Source of the DNA: Streptomyces sp. VRA16 Mangrove soil
Lineage (GTDB): Bacteria > Actinomycetota > Actinomycetes > Streptomycetales > Streptomycetaceae
Length of the DNA stretch: 64,000 nt
Assembly: GCF_017377775.1 (NCBI RefSeq)
Contig: NZ_JAFVLN010000025.1
Span: 35,948-99,947 of the forward strand
Reading direction: 5' to 3'
Shown here: in pieces, positions 26,773 through 33,245 of the stretch
Layout of the letters: each line of letters starts with the position of its first letter
How positions within the stretch are numbered: the stretch's first letter is position 1
Notes under the pieces: model-generated
Databases searched by the model: none
The model's input: the letters and a program-made list of their open reading frames with translations, nothing else
What the model was told of the DNA's origin: nothing
Translations under genes and position numbers: made by a program

Positions 26773-26785
26773 GTTGGTTACCAAC
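26773..26785. promoter_or_regulatory. 13-bp inverted repeat, operator of small membrane protein 1
   Basis: GTTGGTTACCAAC is a perfect inverted repeat with flanks AG and TTGGCGC. It lies 82 bp before the GTG of the small membrane protein and about 90 bp from the divergent GntR start. It matches the site at 28077-28089 except for the central base. Confidence 0.68.
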
Positions 26786-26867
26786 TTGGCGCAAGGTGGC
26801 CATAGATGGTGCGCAGCTGACCAACCTGCACACAGCATCAGCCGAAGCCGATGAAGGAGGAACCGCC

Positions 26868-27059
26868 GTGCCCTTCCTGAGCCTCCTCTCCGCGGTCTTC
26901 GTGATCACCTTCGAGCAACTCGTCCAGTGGCACTACGGTCCGGCCGGCATCGCGGGCCTGCTCCTGCTGACCGTGGGCGTGAAGGCGAGGAACGCCACCT
27001 GCAGCTCCATCGGTGGCGCTCTGCTCGCGATCATGGTGGCCGGCCCGGCGCTGCACTGA
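26868..27059 (+). CDS. Small membrane protein 1 with FEQLxQWxYGP motif
   Basis: 63 aa beginning VPFLSLLSAVFVITFEQLVQ. Two hydrophobic segments (about 2-16 and 25-38) and a hydrophobic C-terminus surround the conserved block FEQLVQWHYGPAGIAGLLLL and VGVKARN. Its paralogue at 28212 shares FEQL-QW-YGP-GI, VG-KA-N and S-IG. AGGAGG is 8 nt before the GTG. The gene is divergent from GntR copy 2 and convergent with GntR copy 3, with which it shares a hairpin. I know no characterised family with this motif. Confidence 0.75.
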   Translation: MPFLSLLSAVFVITFEQLVQWHYGPAGIAGLLLLTVGVKARNATCSSIGGALLAIMVAGPALH

Positions 27060-27077
27060 CCCAGCGCCTAGTGCAGC
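27050..27077. terminator. Bidirectional hairpin at the convergent gene ends
   Basis: GCTGCACT (27050-27057) pairs perfectly with AGTGCAGC (27070-27077) around a 12-nt loop. The stops of small membrane protein 1 (TGA, 27057-27059) and GntR copy 3 (TAG on the minus strand, 27070-27068) lie within it. There is no U-tract, so termination is inferred from position. Confidence 0.5.
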
Positions 27078-27988
27078 GTCAGATCCGAACTGATCGTGTT
27101 CCAGAGGTTGTTGAACCACACGTGGGACTGCTCGACGAAGGTGGTGTCGCGCAGTCCCGCTCCGTGTTCGAACGCGAAGAGCATCTGCTGGAGGCCCGTC
27201 GCGTCATACACGTCGACCCGCTCGTGGTCGATCTGTTCCCCGCGCCTGCTCAGTGTGTAGTACGCGAAGAGCGCTTCGTTGTTGTTGAGCAGATAGAGCT
27301 TGACCGGTGGCGTGAACGGGAGGGCGCGGAACTCCACCCGCACGTCCACACCGTGCGTGGCGCGCAGCGCCAGCAGACTGTGCCTCAGGACCTGGCCCTG
27401 CGCGTTGCGCTGCGCCAGCCAGTTGCGCCGCAGCGCGCCGCCGAGCTCCGCCTCGCGTCCCGCCTCCAGACGGTCCGCGGGCGCGGGGAAGGCGAGGTCG
27501 ATGTCCCTGCTCGGCATCAGGACCCGCACCCTGACCTTGGCCGGTTTCATGCTGCCCGCATGTATGTGCCGCAGCGGCTCGCCCATCGCGAGGGTGAGGG
27601 AGACCGACGTCAGGCACAGGGCGTCGATCTCGACGTCCTGCTCCTTGAAGGCGGCGGCGATCCGCGGCCCGAGCCCCACCATCGTCGGCTGCGGCGGCGC
27701 ACCGGGGCCGTAGAAGGCCGGCTCCGTGTTGTCCGCGACCGTGGCCGGGCTGCCCTTCGAAACGTTGGTCAGCAGGCGCTCACCCTGAAGAACGCGCAGC
27801 GCCTGGCGGACGACCGACCGCTCCACGCCGAACTCGTGCGCCAGCCTCGCCTGGGTCGGGATCCGCTGCCCGGCCCCCAGCTCCCCGGACCGGATCCGGG
27901 CGCGCAGCTCGTCGGCCACCTCACGGTACGTCCGCTGCGCCCGTGGTGGCTCGGCCTGTCCATTGACAGAGGCATGGTCCACGCTCAC
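27068..27988 (-). CDS. GntR-family regulator, copy 3
   Basis: 306 aa. The winged HTH occupies about 15-85 (GQRIPTQARLAHEFGVERSV, VRQALRVLQGERLLTNVSKG). The effector domain has VRVLMPSRDIDLAFPAPADR, RNAQGQVLRHSLLALRATHG and VKLYLLNNNEALFAYYTLSR, nearly colinear with copy 2. The ending WFNNLWNTISSDLTLH matches WFDALWATITSDLTLS of copy 2. It has no HAD or kinase gene of its own; its only partner is the divergent small membrane protein. GTG 27988 lies 6 nt after TAGCGT and has no ribosome-binding site, so a leaderless message is likely. Confidence 0.85.
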   Translation of the reverse strand: MSVDHASVNGQAEPPRAQRTYREVADELRARIRSGELGAGQRIPTQARLAHEFGVERSVVRQALRVLQGERLLTNVSKGSPATVADNTEPAFYGPGAPPQPTMVGLGPRIAAAFKEQDVEIDALCLTSVSLTLAMGEPLRHIHAGSMKPAKVRVRVLMPSRDIDLAFPAPADRLEAGREAELGGALRRNWLAQRNAQGQVLRHSLLALRATHGVDVRVEFRALPFTPPVKLYLLNNNEALFAYYTLSRRGEQIDHERVDVYDATGLQQMLFAFEHGAGLRDTTFVEQSHVWFNNLWNTISSDLTLH

Positions 27989-27994
27989 AGCACA

Positions 27995-28027
27995 ACGCTA
28001 CAACTTCCCGCCATCTTGCGGGAGTTG
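27995..28027 (-). promoter_or_regulatory. Leaderless promoter box plus 27-bp operator of GntR copy 3
   Basis: On the minus strand CAACTCCCGCAAGATGGCGG-GAAGTTG (28027-28001) directly abuts TAGCGT (28000-27995), 6 nt from GTG. CAACT and AGTTG form the outer arms, and CCCGC/GCGGG pairs further inside. It aligns base for base in layout with the promoter of copy 2. Confidence 0.66.
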
Positions 28028-28075
28028 AAAAGAAGGTGGTTATGAGTCGCTCTTCAGCGGAGATAAGTACCAGTG

Positions 28076-28090
28076 AGTTGGTAACCAACT
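28076..28090. promoter_or_regulatory. 15-bp inverted repeat, operator of small membrane protein 2
   Basis: AGTTGGTAACCAACT is a perfect palindrome around one base. It is followed by TGGGC, like the TGGCGC beside the 26773 site. It lies 122 bp upstream of the GTG of small membrane protein 2. Confidence 0.68.
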
Positions 28091-28177
28091 TGGGCGACAT
28101 GGTCGGACTACCTCGGGGGTTGGCGTCGGCCGCACAGGTTGGACCGTTTTGGTCTACGGGCCTGTCAGGGAACCCGA

Positions 28178-28188
28178 GTTGGTCACCA
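28178..28188. promoter_or_regulatory. Degenerate second GntR-type site
   Basis: GTTGGTCACCA followed by CTCC looks like the same operator with one A lost from the right arm. It lies 24 bp before the GTG of small membrane protein 2, in its leader. It could be a weak second site or a decayed copy. Confidence 0.4.
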
Positions 28189-28211
28189 CTCCAACCGAAG
28201 GGGGTAGGACC

Positions 28212-28397
28212 GTGCCGATCTTCGCCATTGTCGTCGCCGCGCTGGCCATCGGATTCGAGCAGCTCATCCAGTGGAAGTACGGGCCGATGGGCATCATCGC
28301 CTTCATCGTTCTCTCCGTCGGCCTGAAGGCCAAGAACACCGTGATCAGCGGCATCGGGGCGGTCGCCCTCGTGATGCTGCTGGCCCAGAGCGGCTGA
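28212..28397 (+). CDS. Small membrane protein 2 with FEQLxQWxYGP motif
   Basis: 61 aa beginning VPIFAIVVAALAIGFEQLIQ. The motif block FEQLIQWKYGPMGIIAFIVL, VGLKAKN and a hydrophobic C-terminus (GAVALVMLLAQSG) align with the protein at 26868 over the full length. It probably has two membrane helices flanking a loop with conserved Lys and Asn. GGGGTAGGA precedes GTG. The gene lies divergent from GntR copy 3 and ends in a strong hairpin. The two pairs (GntR plus small membrane protein) are a duplicated unit. Confidence 0.75.
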   Translation: MPIFAIVVAALAIGFEQLIQWKYGPMGIIAFIVLSVGLKAKNTVISGIGAVALVMLLAQSG

Positions 28398-28434
28398 CCG
28401 GGCTCCCTTCCGGAGGGGAGCCGGGAGCCCGGTC
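28396..28434 (+). terminator. Strong hairpin after small membrane protein 2
   Basis: GACCGGGCTCCC (28396-28407) pairs perfectly over 12 bp with GGGAGCCCGGTC (28423-28434) around a 15-nt loop. The left arm begins inside the stop codon. It is followed by GGTCTTG with a weak U content, as is usual in Streptomyces. Confidence 0.75.
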
Positions 28435-28463
28435 GGTCTTGTACGCGCACGGCGGTACGAGGC

Positions 28464-28829
28464 TCAGAACGCGTCGGGGCACCACGGTCGCCGCGACGTA
28501 CGGAACAGGGCGTCGGCAACGGCGGCGGCGCCCGCCTCTTCCTCCACCACCCGGCCCAGGGCGGCGAGCCGCACGGCGGACCCGCCGCCCAGCCACAGCG
28601 CCCCCGGCTCACGGATGTCGAGCGTGAGCCGGGGAGCCGCGGCGCTCGGCGCGCAGACGGCGCCGTCGGGCGCCGCCGCCCATGAGAACCGTCCCCCGGC
28701 GAACCCGGCCGCGTCGTGCACCTCGACGACCAGGTCGCCGCTCCCCTCGTACGACCGCGCCTCCAGAGCCCACGGGCCGCACGGCATCGCCGAACCGGTG
28801 CCCTGGCCGGTACGCGAGCAGCCCCTCAC
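28464..28829 (-). pseudogene. Truncated Eis-like acetyltransferase, C-terminal domain only
   Basis: The encoded 121 aa correspond to the sterol-carrier-like C-terminal domain of Eis-family GNAT proteins: LEARSYEGSGDLVVEVHD, then APRLTLDIREPGALWLGGGS and ADALFRTSRRPW near the end. The two acetyltransferase domains, normally about 300 residues, are missing. Upstream sequence goes straight into the 3' end of rsiG with a 4-bp overlap. No complete Eis gene is present in the window. A deletion that joined the remnant to rsiG would explain this, and it marks the edge of the accessory interval. Confidence 0.68.
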
Positions 28830-29437
28830 CCCCCGAGCAGATCGTCGACCTGCGCCTCGCCGTCCCGGTACCGCCGAGCGATCTCCGCACTGCAGTCGTC
28901 CGCCACCCGCTGCAACTGCTGCCGGCGCCGCGACACCTGCTGCTCGTACCGCACGAGCCGCCCCATCGCCGCGTGCAGCTCGTCGTCCGTCCGGGCCCCC
29001 AGGTCCGACAGCTCCACCTCGGCGAGCATCTCGGCGGCGAGCCGCCGGAACTCCTCGCTGCGCGGGGTGCCGAGGGTGACGTGCCGGGCCGACGAGCGGT
29101 GCCGCGTCGGCTGGTCCCGGAGGATCTCCGAGAGCCGGTCCACGACGGGCGCCTCCGGATCGCGCCGCCGCGCCAGCTCGGCCCGCAGGATGTCGATCCG
29201 CCCCTGGAGCAACCGCCGCACATAGCTCAGGTCGGCCTCGTCCTGCTGGGAGTCGCGGCGCAGCGTGCGCAGCTCGGGCAGGCGCAGGACCGCGAGGTCG
29301 GGCGTCGGGGCGGGCGGCAGCTCGGGGCTGCCCGTGCGCTGGACCGGCGGCCGGGTCATGCGCGTCAGCGAGACGCGCGGCTCCCCCGGCAGCGCTGTAC
29401 TCGATGTGTGGCTCATGGCATGGGAATCCATGGACAT
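28826..29437 (-). CDS. rsiG: RsiG, c-di-GMP-dependent anti-sigma factor for WhiG
   Basis: 203 aa. After a disordered N-terminus there are two long helices forming an antiparallel coiled coil. Each carries the RsiG c-di-GMP motif E-x3-S-x2-R-x3-Q-x3-D: first in EADLSYVRRLLQGRID (near 85) and second in EQQVSRRRQQLQRVAD (near 170). Both copies are complete. RsiG bound to a c-di-GMP dimer holds the sporulation sigma factor WhiG inactive and so links second-messenger level to spore formation. The start is uncertain among ATGs at 29437, 29431 and 29416. Identity is strong because of the double motif. Confidence 0.92.
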   Translation of the reverse strand: MSMDSHAMSHTSSTALPGEPRVSLTRMTRPPVQRTGSPELPPAPTPDLAVLRLPELRTLRRDSQQDEADLSYVRRLLQGRIDILRAELARRRDPEAPVVDRLSEILRDQPTRHRSSARHVTLGTPRSEEFRRLAAEMLAEVELSDLGARTDDELHAAMGRLVRYEQQVSRRRQQLQRVADDCSAEIARRYRDGEAQVDDLLGG

Positions 29438-29611
29438 GGTCTGCTTACCGTCCCCTCGACCGGACTGCCGCCGTACGCCTCCGGCGCACCACGTGTGAGC
29501 ATGGTGCCACTCCCTGTGCCCGCAGAGTGCCCGAGTGTCCCATATCGGCCCCGGATGGGCGGTTCTGAGGCACAGTGCGGCAGGCAGAAGAGGGCACGGC
29601 ATGATGGCCGT

Positions 29612-30037
29612 ATGCGAGCAGTGGTACAGCGGGTGGACGGCGCGAGCGTCGTCGTGGACGGCGAGACCGTGGGCGAGATCAAGGGCGAGGGCCTGTGTGT
29701 CCTGGTCGGGGTCACGCACGAGGACACCAAGGAGAAGGCGGCCCAGCTGGCCCGCAAACTCTGGTCGGTGCGGATGCTCGCCGACGAGAAGTCGTGCAGC
29801 GACATCGACGCCCCGCTCCTCGTCATCAGTCAGTTCACGCTCTACGGCGACGCCCGCAAGGGCCGCCGCCCCACCTGGAACGCGGCGGCGCCCGGCGAGG
29901 TCGCCGAGCCGCTCGTCGACGAGGTGGTCGCCCAGCTGCGGGCGCTGGGCGCGACCGTGGCGACGGGCCGGTTCGGGGCGCAGATGCGGGTGTCCCTGAC
30001 GAACGACGGCCCGTTCACGGTGCTGCTCGACATGTGA
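29612..30037 (+). CDS. dtd: D-aminoacyl-tRNA deacylase
   Basis: 141 aa, the family's normal length. It hydrolyses D-aminoacyl-tRNAs (and glycyl-tRNA-Ala) in the cytoplasm. Signature motifs are MRAVVQRVDGASVVVDGE at the start, LLVISQFTLYGDARKGRRPT near 75-95 (SQFTL active-site motif) and SLTNDGPFTVLLDM at the end, containing the NxGPFT-type cross-dimer motif. CATGAT lies 6 nt before ATG with no Shine-Dalgarno sequence, so it may be leaderless. It ends 3 bp from the convergent ygfZ gene. Confidence 0.95.
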   Translation: MRAVVQRVDGASVVVDGETVGEIKGEGLCVLVGVTHEDTKEKAAQLARKLWSVRMLADEKSCSDIDAPLLVISQFTLYGDARKGRRPTWNAAAPGEVAEPLVDEVVAQLRALGATVATGRFGAQMRVSLTNDGPFTVLLDM

Positions 30038-30040
30038 CCG

Positions 30041-31021
30041 TCAGGGCTCGACGACGACTTCCTGCGCCGCCGCGGTCGTCTCGGCGATCAGCTCGGCGTC
30101 CGCCGGCACGTTCCGCTTCACCAGCGCGAGCGCGATCGGCCCGAGCTCGTGGTGGCGTGCGGAGGTCGTCACGAAGCCGATCTTGCGGCCCTCGAGGCCG
30201 TCGGCCGCCAGACGCACCTCGGCGCCGTGCGGCGGCAGATGCACCTCGCTGCCGTCCAGGTGCAGGAAGACCAGGCGGCGCGGCGGCTTGCCCAGGTTCT
30301 GCACGCGGGCGACGGTCTCCTGGCCGCGGTAGCAGCCCTTCTGCAGGTGCACGGCGGTGCCGATCCAGCCCAGCTCGTGCGGGATGGTGCGGTGGTCGGT
30401 CTCGAAGCCGAGCCGCGGCCGGTGCTGCTCGACACGCAGCGCCTCGTGGGCGAGCAGGCCGATCGCCGGGCCGTTGGCGGCCGCGTACGACTCCAGGTCC
30501 TCGCGCGGCAGGAAGAGATCACGCCCGTACGCCGTCTCGCGCACCGCGACCCCGTCCGGGACCTTCGCGATCGAACCGGCCGGCAGGTGCACGAGCGCGA
30601 ACTCGGCGGTCCGGTCGGCGACTTCGACCCGGTAGAAGAACTTCATGGACTCCAGGTACGCGAGGAGCGCCTCCTGCGTGCCGGGCTCCACGTGCGCCCA
30701 GGTCGTCGTGCCGTCGTCCACCAGGTACAGGGCGTGCTCGATGTGCCCGTTGGCGGAGAGGATCAGCGCTTCCGTGGCCTGGTCCGGCGGCAGCTGCTCG
30801 ACATGCTGGGTGAGCAGCAGGTGCAGCCAGCTCAGGCGGTCGTCGCCGGTGACCGTGAGGACGCCGCGGTGCGAGAGGTCGACGACGCCCGCCCCGTCGG
30901 CGAGCGAGCGCTGCTCGCGGAACAGGTCGCCGTAGTGCGCGGCGACGCCCTCGTCCACGCCCTCGCCGGGCACGGCGCCGGGCAGGGTCAGCAGGGGGCT
31001 GCTCAGTGAAGGTCGCTGCAT
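30041..31021 (-). CDS. ygfZ: YgfZ/GcvT-like folate-binding protein
   Basis: 326 aa. The glycine-cleavage T-protein fold is recognisable, and KGCYRGQETVARVQNLGKPP (near 225-245) carries the family signature K-G-C-Y-x-G-Q-E with its essential Cys. YgfZ proteins bind tetrahydrofolate and support iron-sulfur enzymes such as MiaB under oxidative stress. ATG 31021 is used; a GTG at 31033 would add four residues and lies nearer a possible leaderless start. It follows the nur gene by 34 bp on the same strand. Co-expression with a metal-dependent Fur protein fits a metal/oxidant role. Confidence 0.9.
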   Translation of the reverse strand: MQRPSLSSPLLTLPGAVPGEGVDEGVAAHYGDLFREQRSLADGAGVVDLSHRGVLTVTGDDRLSWLHLLLTQHVEQLPPDQATEALILSANGHIEHALYLVDDGTTTWAHVEPGTQEALLAYLESMKFFYRVEVADRTAEFALVHLPAGSIAKVPDGVAVRETAYGRDLFLPREDLESYAAANGPAIGLLAHEALRVEQHRPRLGFETDHRTIPHELGWIGTAVHLQKGCYRGQETVARVQNLGKPPRRLVFLHLDGSEVHLPPHGAEVRLAADGLEGRKIGFVTTSARHHELGPIALALVKRNVPADAELIAETTAAAQEVVVEP

Positions 31022-31055
31022 GTTCACACACACTACGACGAGCGGGCGGACCCGC

Positions 31056-31493
31056 TTATTCCTGTGCCGACCCCTTCGCGGCGGTGCAGTTCTCGCACCG
31101 TCCGAAGATCGCGAAGTGCTTGAGGTCGGTGTCGAAGCCGAACTCGGCGCGCAGCTTGGCGGTGAACTCCGCCGCGACGGCCACGTCCGCCTCGATCACG
31201 TTCGTGCAGTCCCTGCACACCATGTGGATGTGGTGGTGCCGGTCGGCGAGGTGGTACGTGGGGGCGCCGTGGCCCAGATGGGCATGGCTGACGAGACCGA
31301 GCTCCTCCAGGAGCTCCAGGGTCCGGTACACGGTGGAAATGTTGACCCCCGACGCCGTCCTGCGCACTTCGGACAGGATGTCGTCGGGGGTCGCGTGCTC
31401 CAGGGTGTCCACGGCTTCGAGGACAAGCTGGCGCTGCGGCGTCAGCCGGTAGCCGCGCTGCCGCAGATCGCTCTTCCAGTCGGTGTTCACCAC
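31056..31493 (-). CDS. nur: Nickel-responsive Fur-family regulator Nur
   Basis: 145 aa, with sequence matching Streptomyces Nur closely as I remember it: MVNTDWKSDLRQRGYRLTPQ start, STVYRTLELLEELGLVSHAH winged-helix recognition region, DRHHHIHMVCRDC metal ligands and HFAIFGRCENC at the end. It represses nickel uptake genes and the Fe superoxide dismutase when nickel is bound. The His-rich HHHIH cluster and the CxxC pairs are intact. GTG 31493 is the start; TAGACT lies upstream and fits a leaderless transcript. It sits between nitrobindin and ygfZ genes on the same strand. Confidence 0.93.
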   Translation of the reverse strand: MVNTDWKSDLRQRGYRLTPQRQLVLEAVDTLEHATPDDILSEVRRTASGVNISTVYRTLELLEELGLVSHAHLGHGAPTYHLADRHHHIHMVCRDCTNVIEADVAVAAEFTAKLRAEFGFDTDLKHFAIFGRCENCTAAKGSAQE

Positions 31494-31509
31494 ACCGTCG
31501 AGTCTAGGA

Positions 31510-32082
31510 CTACTTGAAGAAGGCGATGCCGTCGTCCGGCATGTCCGGGAGGTTGCGCGCCATCTCGGCGACCTCCTCGGGGGTGACGACCTTCTTCAGC
31601 TGCGCCGACATGTAGGGGCGCAGCGGGACCTCGGGGGTCTGCTTCTCGCCGACCCACATCAGGTCGCTCTTCACGTAGCCGTACAGGCGCTTGCCGCCGC
31701 TGTAGGGGCCGGAGGCCGCCGTACGGGCGACCGCGTCCGTGGCGAGGTCGATCTGGGGCTTCTTGTCGGCCAGCTCGCCGTACCAGACCTCGACGACACC
31801 GTCGTCGCGGACCATGACGACCTCGACCTTGCGGTCCTTGTCGACGCGCCAGAAGCCGGACTCCGACTCCAGCGGCTTCACCTTGTTGCCCTCGGCGTCG
31901 AGGATCCAGGTGTGCGAGTGGTACTCCAGGAAGTCCCGCCCGTCGTGGGTGAAGGAGACCTCCTGGCCGAAGTTGGCCTTCTCGGCGCCCGGGAAGTCGG
32001 TGACACCCGCGCCTTCCCAGTTGCCCAGGAGGAACACGAGCGGTACGAGGTCGGGGTGCAGGTCCGACGGGATCTGGATCAT
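31510..32082 (-). CDS. Nitrobindin-like haem protein (FABP family)
   Basis: 190 aa ten-stranded beta-barrel protein. LLGNWEGAGVTDFPG (about 19-33) is the conserved GxWxGxG nitrobindin signature, and FLEYHSHTWILDAEG and SGFWRVDKDRKVEVVMV follow as strands. The proximal haem His is expected near the C-terminus, but no clear candidate is visible there, so haem binding is not certain here. Nitrobindins convert peroxynitrite to nitrate. It is the first gene of a nitrobindin-nur-ygfZ group with gaps of 16 and 34 bp. Confidence 0.88.
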   Translation of the reverse strand: MIQIPSDLHPDLVPLVFLLGNWEGAGVTDFPGAEKANFGQEVSFTHDGRDFLEYHSHTWILDAEGNKVKPLESESGFWRVDKDRKVEVVMVRDDGVVEVWYGELADKKPQIDLATDAVARTAASGPYSGGKRLYGYVKSDLMWVGEKQTPEVPLRPYMSAQLKKVVTPEEVAEMARNLPDMPDDGIAFFK

Positions 32083-32107
32083 GGAGTGCTCAATCAGGTG
32101 GAGTAGG

Positions 32108-32209
32108 TCAGCGCTGGCCCTGGTACAGCTTCTTCACGGTCAGTCCGGCGAAGGCGAGGACGCCGACGCAGACCAGGACGAGCAGAGTGGAGAAGAAAGC
32201 CTCAAGCAC
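32108..32209 (-). CDS. 33-aa single-pass membrane protein
   Basis: Reads VLEAFFSTLLVLVCVGVLAF, then AGLTVKKLYQGQR. The first ~24 residues form one membrane helix and the basic tail is cytoplasmic. GAGGAG lies 7 nt before GTG 32209 and the frame ends in TGA, 25 bp before nitrobindin. Good initiation signals and a clean helix support a real gene despite its length. It may be co-transcribed with nitrobindin-nur-ygfZ. Function unknown. Confidence 0.62.
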   Translation of the reverse strand: MLEAFFSTLLVLVCVGVLAFAGLTVKKLYQGQR

Positions 32210-32254
32210 GGGGTGCTCCTCGGTGAGCGCAACTTACAGGTACGTGGATACAGA

Positions 32255-32287
32255 GCCGGGCCCCACTGTAGTCGGGCGGGGCCCGGC
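32255..32287 (-). terminator. GC-rich hairpin downstream of the three-gene membrane operon
   Basis: GCCGGGCCCC (32255-32264) and GGGGCCCGGC (32278-32287) form a perfect 10-bp stem with a 13-nt loop, 14 bp past the stop of the gene at 32301. Confidence 0.7.
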
Positions 32288-32300
32288 CCACTCGGCGAGG

Positions 32301-33245
32301 TCAGCCGAGCAGCTGGTTCTGCAGTGCCACGGTCTGCCGGAACGGGACGGTGGAGCCGTGTCCGTCGTCCTGCTGCACCACGAGGGCCAGCACGTCACCG
32401 GCCATGACGTACGCGTACCTGACGCGCTCCTTGCCGTAGGGCTTCTGTTCCGCGTAGGAGTGCACGGTGGTGAAGTCCACGGCCTCGCTCGCGCCCTTGA
32501 AGAGGGAGTACTGCTCGTCCATCTTCTCCACGCCCGCCGGGAGCGCCAGGTTCGAGTTCAGCTCGTCCCAGTACTCGCGGGTGAACGCGCCCGTGGTGAA
32601 GTGCAGCAGGTAGATGCTGGTGCGCGTGCCGTCGGGCATGGTCCAGCCGCGGGCCGCGGCGTTGCGCAGGCCGCCGTCCTTCAGCGCCTCGGCGAGGTCG
32701 CGGCGCGGCTCCTTCGGGTACGCCTTCAGGTACGTGTCCGTGGACAGCCAGCCGTCCTTGCCGGCGAGCTCCTTGTCCGCCACGGCGCCCTTGGGCGCGG
32801 GCAGGACCAGGGCGCGCAGGTCGGCGAAGTGCTCCTCGCGCAGGTTGTCCTTGGCGAACGCGTCCGGGGCGCCCTCGGGCAGCGGTGGCCGGACGATCCG
32901 CGGGTACTCCCAGCGCCCGTCGGCCTTGGTCGCGAGGCCCGGCAGGTCGCCGCGCTTCTGCTCGGTCACGCCGTAGGCGACGCCCGCGCCGACGGCCGCG
33001 AACACGACGACGGCGGCGGTCCAGCGCAGGAAGGACCGCAGCGCCCTGCGGTCCTTCGGGGCCGGCGGGGCCACGGGCGGGACCGGCGGCGACCCGACCG
33101 GAGGCAGCGGCGGCGCGTCCGGCGACAGAGGCGGCGACAGGGGCTGCTCGACCGCCCTGAGCTGCATCGTCGCGTCGGGCGACACCTGGGCCGCCCGGGC
33201 CGCCTGAGCCGCCTGAGCCGCCTCGTCGATGGGCTGGTACGTCAT
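32301..33245 (-). CDS. Membrane-anchored extracytoplasmic protein, paralogue C
   Basis: 314 aa. A cytoplasmic Ala/Pro-rich N-terminus (MTYQPIDEAAQAAQAARAAQ, then PPLPPVGSPPVPPVAPP) leads to one membrane helix at about 75-95 (WTAAVVVFAAVGAGVAYGV) and a ~220-residue outer domain. Landmarks are KDGWLSTDTYLKAYPKEPRR and SIYLLHFTTGAFTREYWDEL. The family is unknown to me. The ATG overlaps the upstream stop (ATGA). It shares topology and weak motifs with the two upstream genes, so the three probably arose by duplication and act together at the membrane. Confidence 0.72.
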   Translation of the reverse strand: MTYQPIDEAAQAAQAARAAQVSPDATMQLRAVEQPLSPPLSPDAPPLPPVGSPPVPPVAPPAPKDRRALRSFLRWTAAVVVFAAVGAGVAYGVTEQKRGDLPGLATKADGRWEYPRIVRPPLPEGAPDAFAKDNLREEHFADLRALVLPAPKGAVADKELAGKDGWLSTDTYLKAYPKEPRRDLAEALKDGGLRNAAARGWTMPDGTRTSIYLLHFTTGAFTREYWDELNSNLALPAGVEKMDEQYSLFKGASEAVDFTTVHSYAEQKPYGKERVRYAYVMAGDVLALVVQQDDGHGSTVPFRQTVALQNQLLG

